Under the pieces are notes generated by a model. The model made no database searches and had not been told where the DNA came from. It saw only the letters and a list, made by a program, of their open reading frames with translations. From Bacteroidota bacterium (GTDB lineage Bacteria > Bacteroidota > Bacteroidia > AKYH767-A > OLB10): 64,000 nt of DNA. The stretch spans positions 36,519-100,518 of the forward strand of contig JAHEYP010000008.1 in the NCBI GenBank assembly GCA_023251535.1, in the 5' to 3' direction. Both the position numbers and the translations under genes were made by a program. Below are positions 55,346-64,000 of this stretch, in pieces (position 1 is the stretch's first letter; each line of letters begins with the position of its first letter).

Positions 55346-55399
55346 AACATAAATTATACAATGAAGGTAAAAACATTTTTCAAACAAACTGCAAAAAAG

Positions 55400-55430
55400 T
55401 CAAAAAAAATCCCGTCACTAAGGACGGGAT
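55400..55430 (-). terminator. Terminator of the HU-CCDC81/SPOR gene
   Basis: atcccgtc and gacgggat form an 8-bp stem around ctaag; on the minus strand the stem is followed by a long T run (aaaaaaaa on the plus strand at 55402-55409). Confidence 0.8.
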
Positions 55431-55455
55431 CATATTTTATAGAATTTTAATTCTA

Positions 55456-56688
55456 TTAGTTCTTAAAAAGCCATGCATTCTGTTGAAAGCCGGCCTTGAT
55501 CGAAGATAGTTGCGCTTGCGCTTCTGTTTGTGAATTTCCAGTATATAAACTTACCATCCACATCCCCTTAGCATTCTTACCTATTACCGATGCTTTTAAG
55601 CCTTGCGCATTAGCTTCTGCAACATATTTATTTGCATTCTCTTCAACCGAGAAACATCCTCCGATGACATTATACTTACCTACAGATGTTGTAGAAGCTT
55701 CTTTAACTATCTCTGCCTTTTCATGCGCATCTGTTGCAGTATGTACTGCTTCTGCTGTCGACTTCGACTTCTTTTCAGAAGCTAGTATATCATTTGCTGC
55801 TGCATCTACTTCTTTGTCGAATGCTTGTTGCATCAACTTAGCCTTCGCATCTATTAATTGCTGATTTAATTCAGCTGTTAAAGTATTAGATGCCGAAGAA
55901 GAAGAAGAAGAAGAAGAAACTGTTGGTGTCTCTTCCTGCACGGGAACAGAACTTGTAGTAACGGTATCTATCGCAGTTGTTGAATCAACTGTTGCAGTAT
56001 CTTTTTCTACAAAATAACTGTAGTTCGTTGCTTTCTTTGCAGGATTAACATGCTCAGGAGCTGAAGATGATATATCAAAAGGTATTACACTTCCGAGGTT
56101 AGTATTTAACTTCTGAATAACATTCGGATTAAAAATAAGAATAGCTAATACTGCAGCTGCAGGAACTAATTCTAATAACCTCCATCCTTGTCGCTTTTTA
56201 GGAGCGACTTCAGACTGATGATTTTCTTTTTTGCTTACCTTTTTCAGAGGTGAAGTAGTAATTGCTTCACGCTTAATTGCAGGAGAATGAACCGTTGTTA
56301 ATCCAAACGAATCCATTAAGAAATTCGTTGATGCATCTGGCTCAAATTGTATATGTTGTTCAAGATCTAATGAAATCGATCCGACTTGCTGAATTTCAAT
56401 TTTTTCTCCTAATGCTAATAAACGAAATACGTCATCAACATAAAGTTGAATTGCATTTACCGCTTCTTGATATGAAACACCTCCGTTTCTACTCACATAA
56501 TGAGCCAATAATCCGTCGTTTACACGAAGACTAGCGTTGAAGGCAATTTTCTTTGTCGGCGGAGAGAAAGTATGTTGTGCTGGATTCAAAAATGCACTAC
56601 GCGTATTGGCCACGAATCCTCCCAAACCGGGTATGATTACGCAGTCATTCGTATATAGTAATTCGCTTATGTAATGGTCTATGCGCAC
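55456..56688 (-). CDS. HU-CCDC81 and SPOR domain-containing membrane protein
   Basis: 410 residues starting at a GTG (MRIDHYISELL). Residues 1-60 and ~65-130 form two HU-like domains of the CCDC81 bacterial type (IIPGLGGFVANTRSAFL, AFNASLRVNDGLLAHYV). One TM helix follows (LVPAAAVLAILIFNP, ~173-188), a Ser/Thr-rich and coiled linker with an eight-serine run, and a C-terminal SPOR domain (YNVIGGCFSVEENANKYV, MWMVSLYTG). SPOR binds septal peptidoglycan; HU-like domains usually bind nucleic acid, but here their role is unknown. An envelope-to-cytoplasm link in division is a plausible inference. Confidence 0.9.
   Translation of the reverse strand: MRIDHYISELLYTNDCVIIPGLGGFVANTRSAFLNPAQHTFSPPTKKIAFNASLRVNDGLLAHYVSRNGGVSYQEAVNAIQLYVDDVFRLLALGEKIEIQQVGSISLDLEQHIQFEPDASTNFLMDSFGLTTVHSPAIKREAITTSPLKKVSKKENHQSEVAPKKRQGWRLLELVPAAAVLAILIFNPNVIQKLNTNLGSVIPFDISSSAPEHVNPAKKATNYSYFVEKDTATVDSTTAIDTVTTSSVPVQEETPTVSSSSSSSSASNTLTAELNQQLIDAKAKLMQQAFDKEVDAAANDILASEKKSKSTAEAVHTATDAHEKAEIVKEASTTSVGKYNVIGGCFSVEENANKYVAEANAQGLKASVIGKNAKGMWMVSLYTGNSQTEAQAQLSSIKAGFQQNAWLFKN
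55895..55918 (-). repeat. GAA x8 triplet repeat encoding a serine run
   Basis: Eight GAA units on the plus strand, read in frame on the minus strand as a serine run in the linker of the SPOR protein. A triplet unit would change the linker length without frameshift. Confidence 0.85.
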
Positions 56689-56771
56689 TCTTTGAGTTTA
56701 ATTGATAGGTGCTAAGATAATGATAAGATGCACCAAACCCCAAGAAATTAACAATTTATTGTTTAAAACAA

Positions 56772-57509
56772 CTATAAATCAACCGATTGCGCTTTTAATA
56801 AGTCGTCGGGAGTGTCTACCGCAAGGGTTTCTTCTACCGTAATTCCGGTGGCTATTCGATACCCGTTTTCGAGCCATCTGAGCTGTTCGAGTGACTCAGC
56901 CACTTCTAAGCTACTTTGCTTCAATAGCGTCAATTTGGGTAAAACCGAAGCTTTATATCCGTAAATCCCAATATGTTTATAATAGGTATGGCGATTTACC
57001 CATTCCGTAATTTCTTCTCCTTTTTTATAAGGTATCGGCTGTCGACTAAAATAAAGCGCCTCTCCTTTTTCATTGATAACAACCTTCGGAGTATTTACAT
57101 TTAATAATTCTTCCGTGAGACTAATTTTCTTGATTAACGTTCCGATCTCTACGTCTTCGCGTTGCAATATTTCGGCAAGGATATTTATCTGATTCGGATG
57201 AATATAGGGTTCATCTCCTTGAATATTAATTACAGCATCCCAACCGCTTTTATATTTCGCCATTGCTTCCGCACAACGATCTGTTCCACTAGGATGATCA
57301 GGTGATGTCATTACAACATTTCCTCCAAAACTTCTTACCACTTCAGCAATTCGATCATCATCAGTAGCAACTACTACCTCCGTTAAGTTTGCTTTCGAGG
57401 CTTGCTCATATACTCTTTGTACCATCGGCTTTCCTTTGATCATTGCCAAAGGCTTACCGGGGAAACGAGTGGATGCGTAACGCGCAGGAATGACGCCTAG
57501 AATTTTCAT
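56772..57509 (-). CDS. kdsB: 3-deoxy-manno-octulosonate cytidylyltransferase
   Basis: 245 residues. Nucleotide-binding motif IPARYASTRFPGKPLA at the N terminus, ATDDDRI, SGTDRCAEA, and INIQGDEPYI are CMP-Kdo synthetase signatures. It activates Kdo as CMP-Kdo for lipid A-core synthesis, so the host is a Gram-negative with Kdo in its LPS. The start is only 1 base after the stop of the upstream T9SS gene, so they are probably co-transcribed despite unrelated roles. Confidence 0.96.
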   Translation of the reverse strand: MKILGVIPARYASTRFPGKPLAMIKGKPMVQRVYEQASKANLTEVVVATDDDRIAEVVRSFGGNVVMTSPDHPSGTDRCAEAMAKYKSGWDAVINIQGDEPYIHPNQINILAEILQREDVEIGTLIKKISLTEELLNVNTPKVVINEKGEALYFSRQPIPYKKGEEITEWVNRHTYYKHIGIYGYKASVLPKLTLLKQSSLEVAESLEQLRWLENGYRIATGITVEETLAVDTPDDLLKAQSVDL

Positions 57510-57510
57510 A

Positions 57511-60120
57511 CTACTTCTTGCCTCTGATCAATTGTATTGTTCCGTGTAACTTTCTCGGTACTACATCACCGTTAGGTGTAAGTTCATTCACCGTACAGAT
57601 ATAAAAATATACTCCGTCAGTTGCTTCTTCTCCATCATTCTTCTTCTTTCCGTTCCAATTAATATCAGGATCTGTAGTTTCGAACATCAATCCACCCCAT
57701 CGGTTGAAGATTTTCATTTCTACATCTTTAACATCGCGATATGGAATAATAGGATGATACAAATCGTTGATGTTATCTCCGTCAGGCGTAAATACATTCG
57801 GCAATTCGTAATTCGGACAAGGATCAATACAGAACGTATCACTGTTTGCACTTATATTTCCTGTTGAATCGGTTGCTGTAATATAATAACAACCCGATAT
57901 CGATTTAGGATTACTATATACGTATGATGATGATGTTGGTCCTGCCGTATAAATAAGCTGATAAGTTGTTTGTCCAGTAGGCATAAAATACATTTGATAT
58001 GTTGCAATATCAGATGCGCAGGTCGAATCAATCACCCAACTCATCGTATCTTTTAACAATACACAACTACCATTATTCGCAAATGTTGGTGTACATGGAG
58101 GCTCATTATCTTGAGGTGTTCCGCAGGCAACTTGCGATTTATTGATAATCGGATTCACTAACCCCGTATCTAAATAAGAACCGAAAGCTTTTATGTAGTA
58201 ACAATAATTAACTCCGTTTTGTATGCTATCATCAACATACGACTGAGTGGTTGTATTACCGATTAAGGTAAATAAATTCGGTGGTCCTTCTCTGTAAATT
58301 TCGTAGAACGTGTTTGTCCACGGCACATCAAAATTCCATGATAAATTATTCTTCTCATCTCCGGGACCAACATTTAAAAACACACTGCTCGCTACTTGTG
58401 TAGTTCCGATTAAGAATGTATTTCCAGGAGTATCATTCCAAAATTGCACTCTATAACGTTGCTGTATAGCCGAAGTATTTAATCCAGCATCATTATATGT
58501 AGTATCGTTCAAATCATTTTTTGTAACGACATCAATATAGCTTCCTGTTCCGTCTGCACGTTGCAATACATAACGGAATGGTCCGGGAGTTTGTGTGAAA
58601 TCGAGTTGTGTTGGTTTCCCCCATGCTAGATAAATTGTTCCTGTTGTTGTAGACGTAGAATTTACATCTACGTTTGTAATCACAGGAAGATCTCTAATTA
58701 ATTTACCGCAGAATTCTATTGAAGCATAGCTCTCGGCGCCATCAGGAAACACTGCTACTACCATATAGCAATATTGAACCGCAGGTGCTAATCCCGCACC
58801 ATTATTATCGTCGGTAAATGTGGTTGAGTAATATCCGTTAGTTTGTCCAATCAATGTATATCCAGTATAAGATGGAACGCCAGTTTCACAAGCCGATGGA
58901 GTAAATCCGTATGAACCTACTCTTCGATAAATTTGATATCCTACTGCTTGCGGACAAATACAGGTATCCCAATTCAACACTAAACTATTTCCTAACGCTG
59001 TTGCAAAAGGATTCTTAGGTGATGGCGCAACAACAGTAATAAACACTTGCTCTAAATCGACTAACTGAACTCCTGTATTATTATCGATAGCTTTGAATAC
59101 TACGGTGTATTTACTTTTTCTTACATGTGAACAATCAGTGTTCCATAAAAAATCTCCTGAAGCTACGGCTACCGAAGGTGCTGATGTAAATGTTGCAGGA
59201 CTATTCGTTGTAACAAATGGTCCACCTGTTGCACTCATAGTAATCAATTCGCCATTCGGCTCAGTTGCATTTACGGTGAAGGCTAAAACTGTGCCTGCTT
59301 CAACGCACGTATCATTTACTGTTGCGATGACCGGAGGTTGATTCACCGGAGGATAAATGGTAATTTGCATGTCGCGCGTTACATATCCGATGTTCAATAA
59401 TCCAACACCTGGAATATTTCTCCATTCACGAATAATCATTGCAACATTGTATTCACCGATTGTTTGAGGACTATCCCAAATTAAATCACCCGTTACAGCA
59501 TCTAACGTAAACGAATTGTTTGCTGCAGGATAACTGAAAGTAGGAATGGGTTGACCTCCGGTACCTTTACAAGGTGCTAACTCATACGACAAGCTATCAC
59601 CATCGGGATCGAAAGCATTAGGATTGTGTAGGAAAATTTGTCCTACTGCTCCATTATCTATTGGTGCTTGCAATAAATTTGGTGAGTTATTAGTAGTGAT
59701 CACAGGAGAAATCACCAATTTAGTTTCTACATAAAAAGGCAAATTCACCGAACCAGGCATGTTTACAATATCGGCATTTCTATTTTCGTCTAAGAAATAC
59801 ATCGTGTAACTTCCGTTACCGGGATAAGTATGAACACCAACATATATATTACGTTGAATATCGGGACCCACATTAAAGTCGATGCTCTGACGAGGAATGG
59901 TATCACGCGATCCATCACCCCACCAGAATTCTAACTCAGGACGATCGGCAGGACTCGACGTCTTCGTATAAGTTACAATTTTTACCTCGTACAAAAGGTT
60001 GGCAATCTTTCGGTATGTAATCTCCCCCGCCCTATTATGCGTTGCATTGGCGGTGAAGGAAGCAGCCATGATTAACACAGCCGTTAATACTAAAACACTA
60101 AAAGAGCGGATATTATTCAT
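57511..60120 (-). CDS. Large surface protein with gliding-type C-terminal (T9SS type B, CHU_C) domain
   Basis: 869 residues from the ATG at 60120 (MNNIRSFSVLVL); the track start is a GTG two codons upstream. Signal peptide ends near TANATHNRAG. THNRAGEITYRKI is a conserved opening of such proteins. Residues ~270-370 resemble cadherin/Ig-like beta sandwiches (NATEPNGELITMSATGG), followed by several fibronectin III-like repeats. The last ~90 residues are the CHU_C domain (LPNVFTPDGDNINDLYHPI, FNRWGGLMFE, DGVYFYICTV). Type B cargo are exported by T9SS in gliding-type Bacteroidota. Function inferred as surface adhesion. Confidence 0.9.
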   Translation of the reverse strand: MNNIRSFSVLVLTAVLIMAASFTANATHNRAGEITYRKIANLLYEVKIVTYTKTSSPADRPELEFWWGDGSRDTIPRQSIDFNVGPDIQRNIYVGVHTYPGNGSYTMYFLDENRNADIVNMPGSVNLPFYVETKLVISPVITTNNSPNLLQAPIDNGAVGQIFLHNPNAFDPDGDSLSYELAPCKGTGGQPIPTFSYPAANNSFTLDAVTGDLIWDSPQTIGEYNVAMIIREWRNIPGVGLLNIGYVTRDMQITIYPPVNQPPVIATVNDTCVEAGTVLAFTVNATEPNGELITMSATGGPFVTTNSPATFTSAPSVAVASGDFLWNTDCSHVRKSKYTVVFKAIDNNTGVQLVDLEQVFITVVAPSPKNPFATALGNSLVLNWDTCICPQAVGYQIYRRVGSYGFTPSACETGVPSYTGYTLIGQTNGYYSTTFTDDNNGAGLAPAVQYCYMVVAVFPDGAESYASIEFCGKLIRDLPVITNVDVNSTSTTTGTIYLAWGKPTQLDFTQTPGPFRYVLQRADGTGSYIDVVTKNDLNDTTYNDAGLNTSAIQQRYRVQFWNDTPGNTFLIGTTQVASSVFLNVGPGDEKNNLSWNFDVPWTNTFYEIYREGPPNLFTLIGNTTTQSYVDDSIQNGVNYCYYIKAFGSYLDTGLVNPIINKSQVACGTPQDNEPPCTPTFANNGSCVLLKDTMSWVIDSTCASDIATYQMYFMPTGQTTYQLIYTAGPTSSSYVYSNPKSISGCYYITATDSTGNISANSDTFCIDPCPNYELPNVFTPDGDNINDLYHPIIPYRDVKDVEMKIFNRWGGLMFETTDPDINWNGKKKNDGEEATDGVYFYICTVNELTPNGDVVPRKLHGTIQLIRGKK

Positions 60121-60154
60121 TAGCACATCGAAAGATATTTACACTAATATTCTA

Positions 60155-61279
60155 TTAATAGTTAATCACTTGCTGTTCCAAATGCGCTGGCATCTCACGG
60201 AACTCATATTGCTGATTTCTAAGCTGTGGTTCAAACCCTGCTTCACGAATTGCTTTTTGAATGCCTTCAGCAGTAAATCGGTGAGGAGCTCCTGCTGCCG
60301 ACACTACATTTTCTTCAATCATGATAGAGCCGAAATCATTGGCTCCCGAATGTAAGCATACTTGCGCTACCGCCTTTCCTACTGTTAACCACGATGCTTG
60401 AATATTCTTCACATTCGGCAACATTATTCGGCTCATAGCAATCATACGAATATACTCATCTCCGCTGACTTCATTTCGAACTCCTTTCACTCTTCTCAGC
60501 ATCGTTCCCTCATCTTGGAATGGCCAAGGGATGAAAGCGATGAATCCTTTGGCATCAGCAGGTTTTTCACTTTGCACTTGGCGAATAAGCTCTAAATGCT
60601 CAAAACGCTCGTCTAAGGTTTCAACATGTCCGAACATCATGGTTGCCGAAGTTGTTAATCCCAGCTTATGCGCTGCTCTCATGACATCCAACCACTCCCT
60701 TCCGCTGCATTTACCTTTAGAAATAATTCTACGAACTCGGTCGTTCAGAATTTCGGCACCCGGACCTGGCAATGAATCTAGGCCAGCTTCCATCAAAGCT
60801 GACAACACTTCAGTATGCGTTTTGCCTTCTAATTTGGCAATATGTGCTATTTCAGGGGGCCCTAAAGAGTGTAATTTTAATGTCGGATAAAGCTTTTTAA
60901 GCTCACGGAATAGTCCGGAATAATAGTCGAGTCCAAGGTCGGGATGATGCCCTCCTTGAAGCAAAAGTTGCTCCCCTCCATAGCGGAAAGTCTCGTCGAT
61001 TTTTGTCTTATACTGCTCAATAGTAGTTATATACGATTCTGCATGTCCCGGAATACGGTAAAAATTGCAGAACTTACAATTAGCTATACAAACATTGGTA
61101 GTATTCAAATTTCGGTCGATAATCCACGTCACCTTCCCGTCGGGCTTCTGAATTTTTCGAAGCTCATTCGCCACATACATCAACTCACTGGTTGGAACGT
61201 GCTCAAACAAAAATTTACCTTCTGCGGCAGAGAGAAACTCAAACTGAAGGGCACGTTTTAATAATTGATCGCTATTCAT
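60155..61279 (-). CDS. mqnC: Cyclic dehypoxanthine futalosine synthase (radical SAM)
   Basis: 374-residue radical SAM enzyme; the [4Fe-4S] ligands are Cys64, Cys68 and Cys71 in NTTNVCIANCKFCNFYR. MqnC features include LLLQGGHHPDLGLDYY, LGPPEIAHIAKLEGKTHTEV, and LPGPGAEILNDRVRR. It cyclises dehypoxanthine futalosine in the futalosine menaquinone route. MqnE and CofH are relatives; the strong Bacteroidota-type N terminus favours MqnC. It is divergent from the leucyl aminopeptidase gene. Confidence 0.93.
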   Translation of the reverse strand: MNSDQLLKRALQFEFLSAAEGKFLFEHVPTSELMYVANELRKIQKPDGKVTWIIDRNLNTTNVCIANCKFCNFYRIPGHAESYITTIEQYKTKIDETFRYGGEQLLLQGGHHPDLGLDYYSGLFRELKKLYPTLKLHSLGPPEIAHIAKLEGKTHTEVLSALMEAGLDSLPGPGAEILNDRVRRIISKGKCSGREWLDVMRAAHKLGLTTSATMMFGHVETLDERFEHLELIRQVQSEKPADAKGFIAFIPWPFQDEGTMLRRVKGVRNEVSGDEYIRMIAMSRIMLPNVKNIQASWLTVGKAVAQVCLHSGANDFGSIMIEENVVSAAGAPHRFTAEGIQKAIREAGFEPQLRNQQYEFREMPAHLEQQVINY

Positions 61280-61401
61280 ATCGTTTTATTTGGTGTCTAT
61301 CAGATAACCTGATAACGGATAAAATGTTAAACAATTGCCGTCACTTTTTGATGATGACGATCGCATTGTTTAATTTCAGCCGCTCAAAGTTAAAGTTTCT
61401 T

Positions 61402-62841
61402 ATGCATATCGCCATAAAACGCCTGTCAGCTACTCGTAAAGATGATCATTTAGTGATCTTGGCCGACAACGACAAAAACATCCCGTTTGATCTCTTTTCC
61501 CGGGAGGAACTAAGTTTCCTAAAGAAAGAGCGCAAAGCTGAACGCAAGCAAATCATTATTAACCAGTACAAAAGACTGGTAATCGTGCAAATGACCGAAG
61601 GCGGAAGCAACCCTTCTTACCAGCAGATCGAAACAGCTCGTAAGAATGGCTCGGGAATTGCAGCACGCATCAATGGCGTTAAGGGCGAGCAAGTTAACAT
61701 TATGGGAACTGTTGCCCCTTCTCTTCTTTTGGCCTTTACGGAGGGATTGATTTTATCGAATTACCAGTTCTTAAAGTATCGCAGTAAGGCTAGTTCAGAA
61801 AAGAACTCACTTTCTACGGTAGGAATTATTCACAAAGAAGTATCTCAAAAAGAAATCGACCATTTATCGGTTCTTTGTGACGCTATATTTAAAACGCGCG
61901 ATTTAGTGAATGAACCCGTTTCTTTCTTAAATGCAGTTGAATTAGGTAAGCAATTCACCAAAATGGGCAAGGAAGCAGGATTTAAAGTGACTGTTTTCGA
62001 TAAGGCTCAGATTACTAAAATGAAGATGGGCGGATTATTATCCGTAAATTTAGGAAGTATCGACCCTCCTACTTTCACCGTAATGGAATATAAACCTGAA
62101 GGTGCTATCAATAAAAAACCATTTGTATTAGTTGGAAAGGGTGTTGTTTATGATACTGGCGGAATGAGTTTAAAGCCGACGCCTAACTCAATGGATTACA
62201 TGAAGTGCGATATGGCAGGCGGCGCTGCTGTTGGCGGAGCAATTTATGCTATCGCGAAAGCTAAGCTTCCTGTTTACGTTATTGCATTAGTTCCTGCAAC
62301 TGATAATCGCCTCGATGGTAATGCATATGTACCGGGAGATGTTATCACGATGATGAGCGGCAAAACAGTTGAAGTATTGAATACGGATGCTGAAGGACGT
62401 TTGATTCTTGCTGATGCTTTGCATTATGCAAAAAGCTTGAAGCCTGAAATGGTAATGGAATTCTCTACGTTAACAGGTGCAGCAAGTGCAGCTATTGGAC
62501 CTTACGGTATCGTTACGATGGGAAAAGTAGATGATGCAACGCGTGCTGAATTAGAAATCGCAGGTAATAATGTTTACGAACGCTTAGCAGAGTTTCCTTT
62601 GTGGGATGAGTACGATGAGTTGTTGAAGTCGGATATTGCTGACTTAAAAAACATCGGAGGAGCTACAGCTGGAGCTATTACTGCGGGACGATTCTTATTA
62701 AACTTCACCGACTATCCTTATATGCATTTTGATATAGCAGGACCTGCGTTCAGCAAATCGAATGATAGTTACAGAGGGAAAAACGGAACTGGTGTTGGAG
62801 TACGATTAATATTCGAATTCCTGAAAAATAAAATCAAGTAA
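61402..62841 (+). CDS. M17-family leucyl aminopeptidase
   Basis: 479 residues starting at the ATG at 61402 (MHIAIKRLSATR); the track start overlaps mqnC on the other strand and is not credible. The M17 catalytic core shows KGVVYDTGGMSLKPT (metal Lys/Asp), MAGGAAVGGAIYAI, and the signature NTDAEGRLILADALHYA, with the bicarbonate/Arg site in that block. AAIGPYGIVTMG follows. The enzyme removes N-terminal residues in the cytoplasm, probably as a hexamer. A terminator separates it from pdxA. Confidence 0.94.
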   Translation: MHIAIKRLSATRKDDHLVILADNDKNIPFDLFSREELSFLKKERKAERKQIIINQYKRLVIVQMTEGGSNPSYQQIETARKNGSGIAARINGVKGEQVNIMGTVAPSLLLAFTEGLILSNYQFLKYRSKASSEKNSLSTVGIIHKEVSQKEIDHLSVLCDAIFKTRDLVNEPVSFLNAVELGKQFTKMGKEAGFKVTVFDKAQITKMKMGGLLSVNLGSIDPPTFTVMEYKPEGAINKKPFVLVGKGVVYDTGGMSLKPTPNSMDYMKCDMAGGAAVGGAIYAIAKAKLPVYVIALVPATDNRLDGNAYVPGDVITMMSGKTVEVLNTDAEGRLILADALHYAKSLKPEMVMEFSTLTGAASAAIGPYGIVTMGKVDDATRAELEIAGNNVYERLAEFPLWDEYDELLKSDIADLKNIGGATAGAITAGRFLLNFTDYPYMHFDIAGPAFSKSNDSYRGKNGTGVGVRLIFEFLKNKIK

Positions 62842-62852
62842 TAACACATTCG

Positions 62853-62888
62853 AAGAACTCCGGATATTAAAATGTTCGGAGTTCTTTA
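62853..62888 (+). terminator. Terminator after the leucyl aminopeptidase gene
   Basis: aagaactccg pairs perfectly with cggagttctt over 10 bp, with a 14-base A/T-rich loop, followed by a short T run. Confidence 0.7.
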
Positions 62889-62933
62889 GATGAAAGAATA
62901 ACAATACGAGTTTTATAGTTTTAAAATAATATT

Positions 62934-63998
62934 ATGCATCACGAAGGAGAAGGCAAAATTCGTATAGGCATCACGTTAGGTGATGTTAACGGTGTGGGGG
63001 CGGAAGTAATAATGAAGGCGTTAATGGATAACAGAATTTTGCAAACATGCACACCTGTTATTTATGGATCATCGAAAGTAATCTCTCATCACCGCAAGGC
63101 GTTGAACATACAAGAATTTAATTACAATACTGTAAAAGGAATTCATGATGTTATTCAACGTAAAATAAATTTAATAAACTGCTGGGAAGAAGAGATTAAA
63201 GTAGAGATCGGCAAGCCTTCATCGGAAACTGGAGTTTATGCATACAAAGCATTACAAGCTGCAACAGCAGATCTAGCTGCGGGACATCTTCACGCTATCG
63301 TAACAGCTCCTATCGACAAACATACTATCCAACCCGAAGGCAGTGGATTCACTGGGCATACCGAATTCTTTGGAAAAGCATTTGCAAATTCTAAACCATT
63401 GATGTTTTTAGTGTCGGGCGATTTGCGTGTAGCATTAGTGACTGGACATGTACCTGTAACAAAAATCTCACAGCACATCACCAAAGAAAATATTCAATCG
63501 AAATTGCAAATCATGATTCAATCATTGAAACGTGATTTCGGTATTCGTAAACCTCGCATAGCGATATTGGGATTAAATCCTCATGCAGGAGATAACGGAG
63601 TAATTGGCAACGAAGACAAAGACATTATCGCTCCAGCGGTGAAAGAGATGTCGGAGAAAGGTGCAGTAGTGTTTGGACCATATTCAGCCGACGGATTATT
63701 CGGAAGCGGAGCGTATAAAAAATTTGATGCAGTATTAGCAATGTATCATGATCAAGGATTAATTCCGTTTAAGACATTAGCATTTGAAACGGGAGTTAAT
63801 TTCACTGCAGGACTACCGGTGATTCGCACCTCTCCTGACCATGGAACAGGATATGATATTGCAGGAAAAGGAATTGCTAGCGAAGTATCGATGCGAGAAG
63901 CTATTTACATGGCTTGCGACATCTACAACTTACACCAAGTATATGATGAAGTAACATCAAATCCGCTGGCCTTTACGAAACTCGGTGGAGATCGATAA
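62934..63998 (+). CDS. pdxA: 4-hydroxythreonine-4-phosphate dehydrogenase
   Basis: 354 residues. Family motifs: ITLGDVNGVGAEVIMKAL at the N terminus, TAPIDKHTIQ and GFTGHTEFFGKAF (metal His), VTGHVPVTKISQHI, LGLNPHAGDNGVIGNED, and MYHDQGLIPFKTLAF (metal ligands), PVIRTSPDHGTGYDIAGKG. It oxidises 4-phosphohydroxy-threonine in the DXP-independent-to-pyridoxal-phosphate (PdxA/PdxJ) pathway. The stop is at 63996-63998, so the gene is complete. No PdxJ gene is in the window. Confidence 0.95.
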   Translation: MHHEGEGKIRIGITLGDVNGVGAEVIMKALMDNRILQTCTPVIYGSSKVISHHRKALNIQEFNYNTVKGIHDVIQRKINLINCWEEEIKVEIGKPSSETGVYAYKALQAATADLAAGHLHAIVTAPIDKHTIQPEGSGFTGHTEFFGKAFANSKPLMFLVSGDLRVALVTGHVPVTKISQHITKENIQSKLQIMIQSLKRDFGIRKPRIAILGLNPHAGDNGVIGNEDKDIIAPAVKEMSEKGAVVFGPYSADGLFGSGAYKKFDAVLAMYHDQGLIPFKTLAFETGVNFTAGLPVIRTSPDHGTGYDIAGKGIASEVSMREAIYMACDIYNLHQVYDEVTSNPLAFTKLGGDR

Positions 63999-64000
63999 AA

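Noticed and set aside
55496-55864. 122-aa plus-strand ORF opposite the SPOR protein
   Set aside because: Low-complexity Ala/Ser/Cys composition from the antisense of the Ala/Glu-rich linker.
60531-60890. 119-aa plus-strand ORF inside mqnC
   Set aside because: Shadow of a radical SAM gene; no start signal or motif.
61192-61401. N-terminal extension of the leucyl aminopeptidase ORF (start 61192)
   Set aside because: It overlaps mqnC on the other strand, and the encoded residues do not resemble the family; the protein matches from the ATG at 61402.

Overview
The window looks like a chromosomal segment of a low-GC Bacteroidota bacterium. The evidence is the seven proteins that end in type IX secretion (T9SS) sorting domains (six type A, one gliding-type CHU_C/type B), a TonB-dependent receptor with an N-terminal carboxypeptidase-regulatory-like domain, several Bacteroidota-restricted families (IPExxxVDY, HU-CCDC81/SPOR, DUF983, DUF2330), and candidate promoters of the phylum-specific form TTG-N18..21-TAnnTTTG. 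KdsB indicates a Kdo-containing LPS, and MqnC indicates menaquinone synthesis by the futalosine route. I cannot name a genus from the sequence alone. Long perfect hairpins with T runs separate many of the transcription units. I saw no rRNA, tRNA, CRISPR array, insertion sequence or prophage.

Region 1 (1-10193, + strand) is a nucleotide-sugar and surface-polysaccharide block. It holds a truncated PLP aminotransferase, UDP-glucose dehydrogenase, UDP-glucuronate decarboxylase, a left-handed beta-helix N-acetyltransferase, a Gfo/Idh/MocA oxidoreductase, a second nucleotide-sugar dehydrogenase, GalE, RfbB, a WbpP/TviC-like epimerase and a CpsB/YwqE-type PHP phosphatase. The aminotransferase, acetyltransferase, oxidoreductase and second dehydrogenase are the four enzymes expected for UDP-GlcNAc(3NAc)A (the Wbp/Wlb pathway). 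The other enzymes supply UDP-GlcA, UDP-xylose, UDP-Gal/GalNAc-type sugars and dTDP-4-keto-6-deoxyglucose.

Region 2 (10198-20117) is mixed housekeeping: DinB-like protein, a P-domain/CotH-kinase fusion, TrpRS, a PlsC-type acyltransferase, bacilliredoxin, a PAS-like mini-protein, a stand-alone response-regulator receiver, TadA, an IPExxxVDY protein, pyruvate kinase and an M42 aminopeptidase. Region 3 (20222-28952) contains a five-haem T9SS-sorted cytochrome, a VCBS/UnbV surface protein, a MacB-like permease without its ATPase, and an orphan RnfD/NqrB-like membrane protein paired with a DUF2330 protein. Region 4 (29024-37729) holds an SPFH protein, an M13 peptidase lipoprotein, a YyaL/DUF255 thioredoxin-fold protein, TyrRS, an SDR downstream of a CATT repeat tract, and a DUF983 protein.

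Region 5 (37882-43414) is the most system-like locus. An ECF sigma factor, a short Cys/His anti-sigma-like protein and an exported Cys/His/Met repeat mini-protein form one operon. It diverges from a second operon encoding a TonB-dependent receptor, a LytS-type histidine kinase and a LytTR response regulator. I infer an envelope-sensing, possibly metal-responsive locus.

Region 6 (43436-60120) carries a DUF1569/DinB protein, an M24 peptidase, a PKD T9SS cargo, a subtilisin-like lipoprotein and a PH-like membrane protein. Next come three tandem ~730-residue T9SS paralogues whose shared cores are nearly identical while both ends diverge, a HU-CCDC81/SPOR protein, KdsB and a large type B cargo. 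Region 7 (60155-63998) has MqnC diverging from an M17 leucyl aminopeptidase, followed by PdxA. Many ORF-track starts are upstream TTG/GTG extensions, and I moved those to the supported internal ATG.
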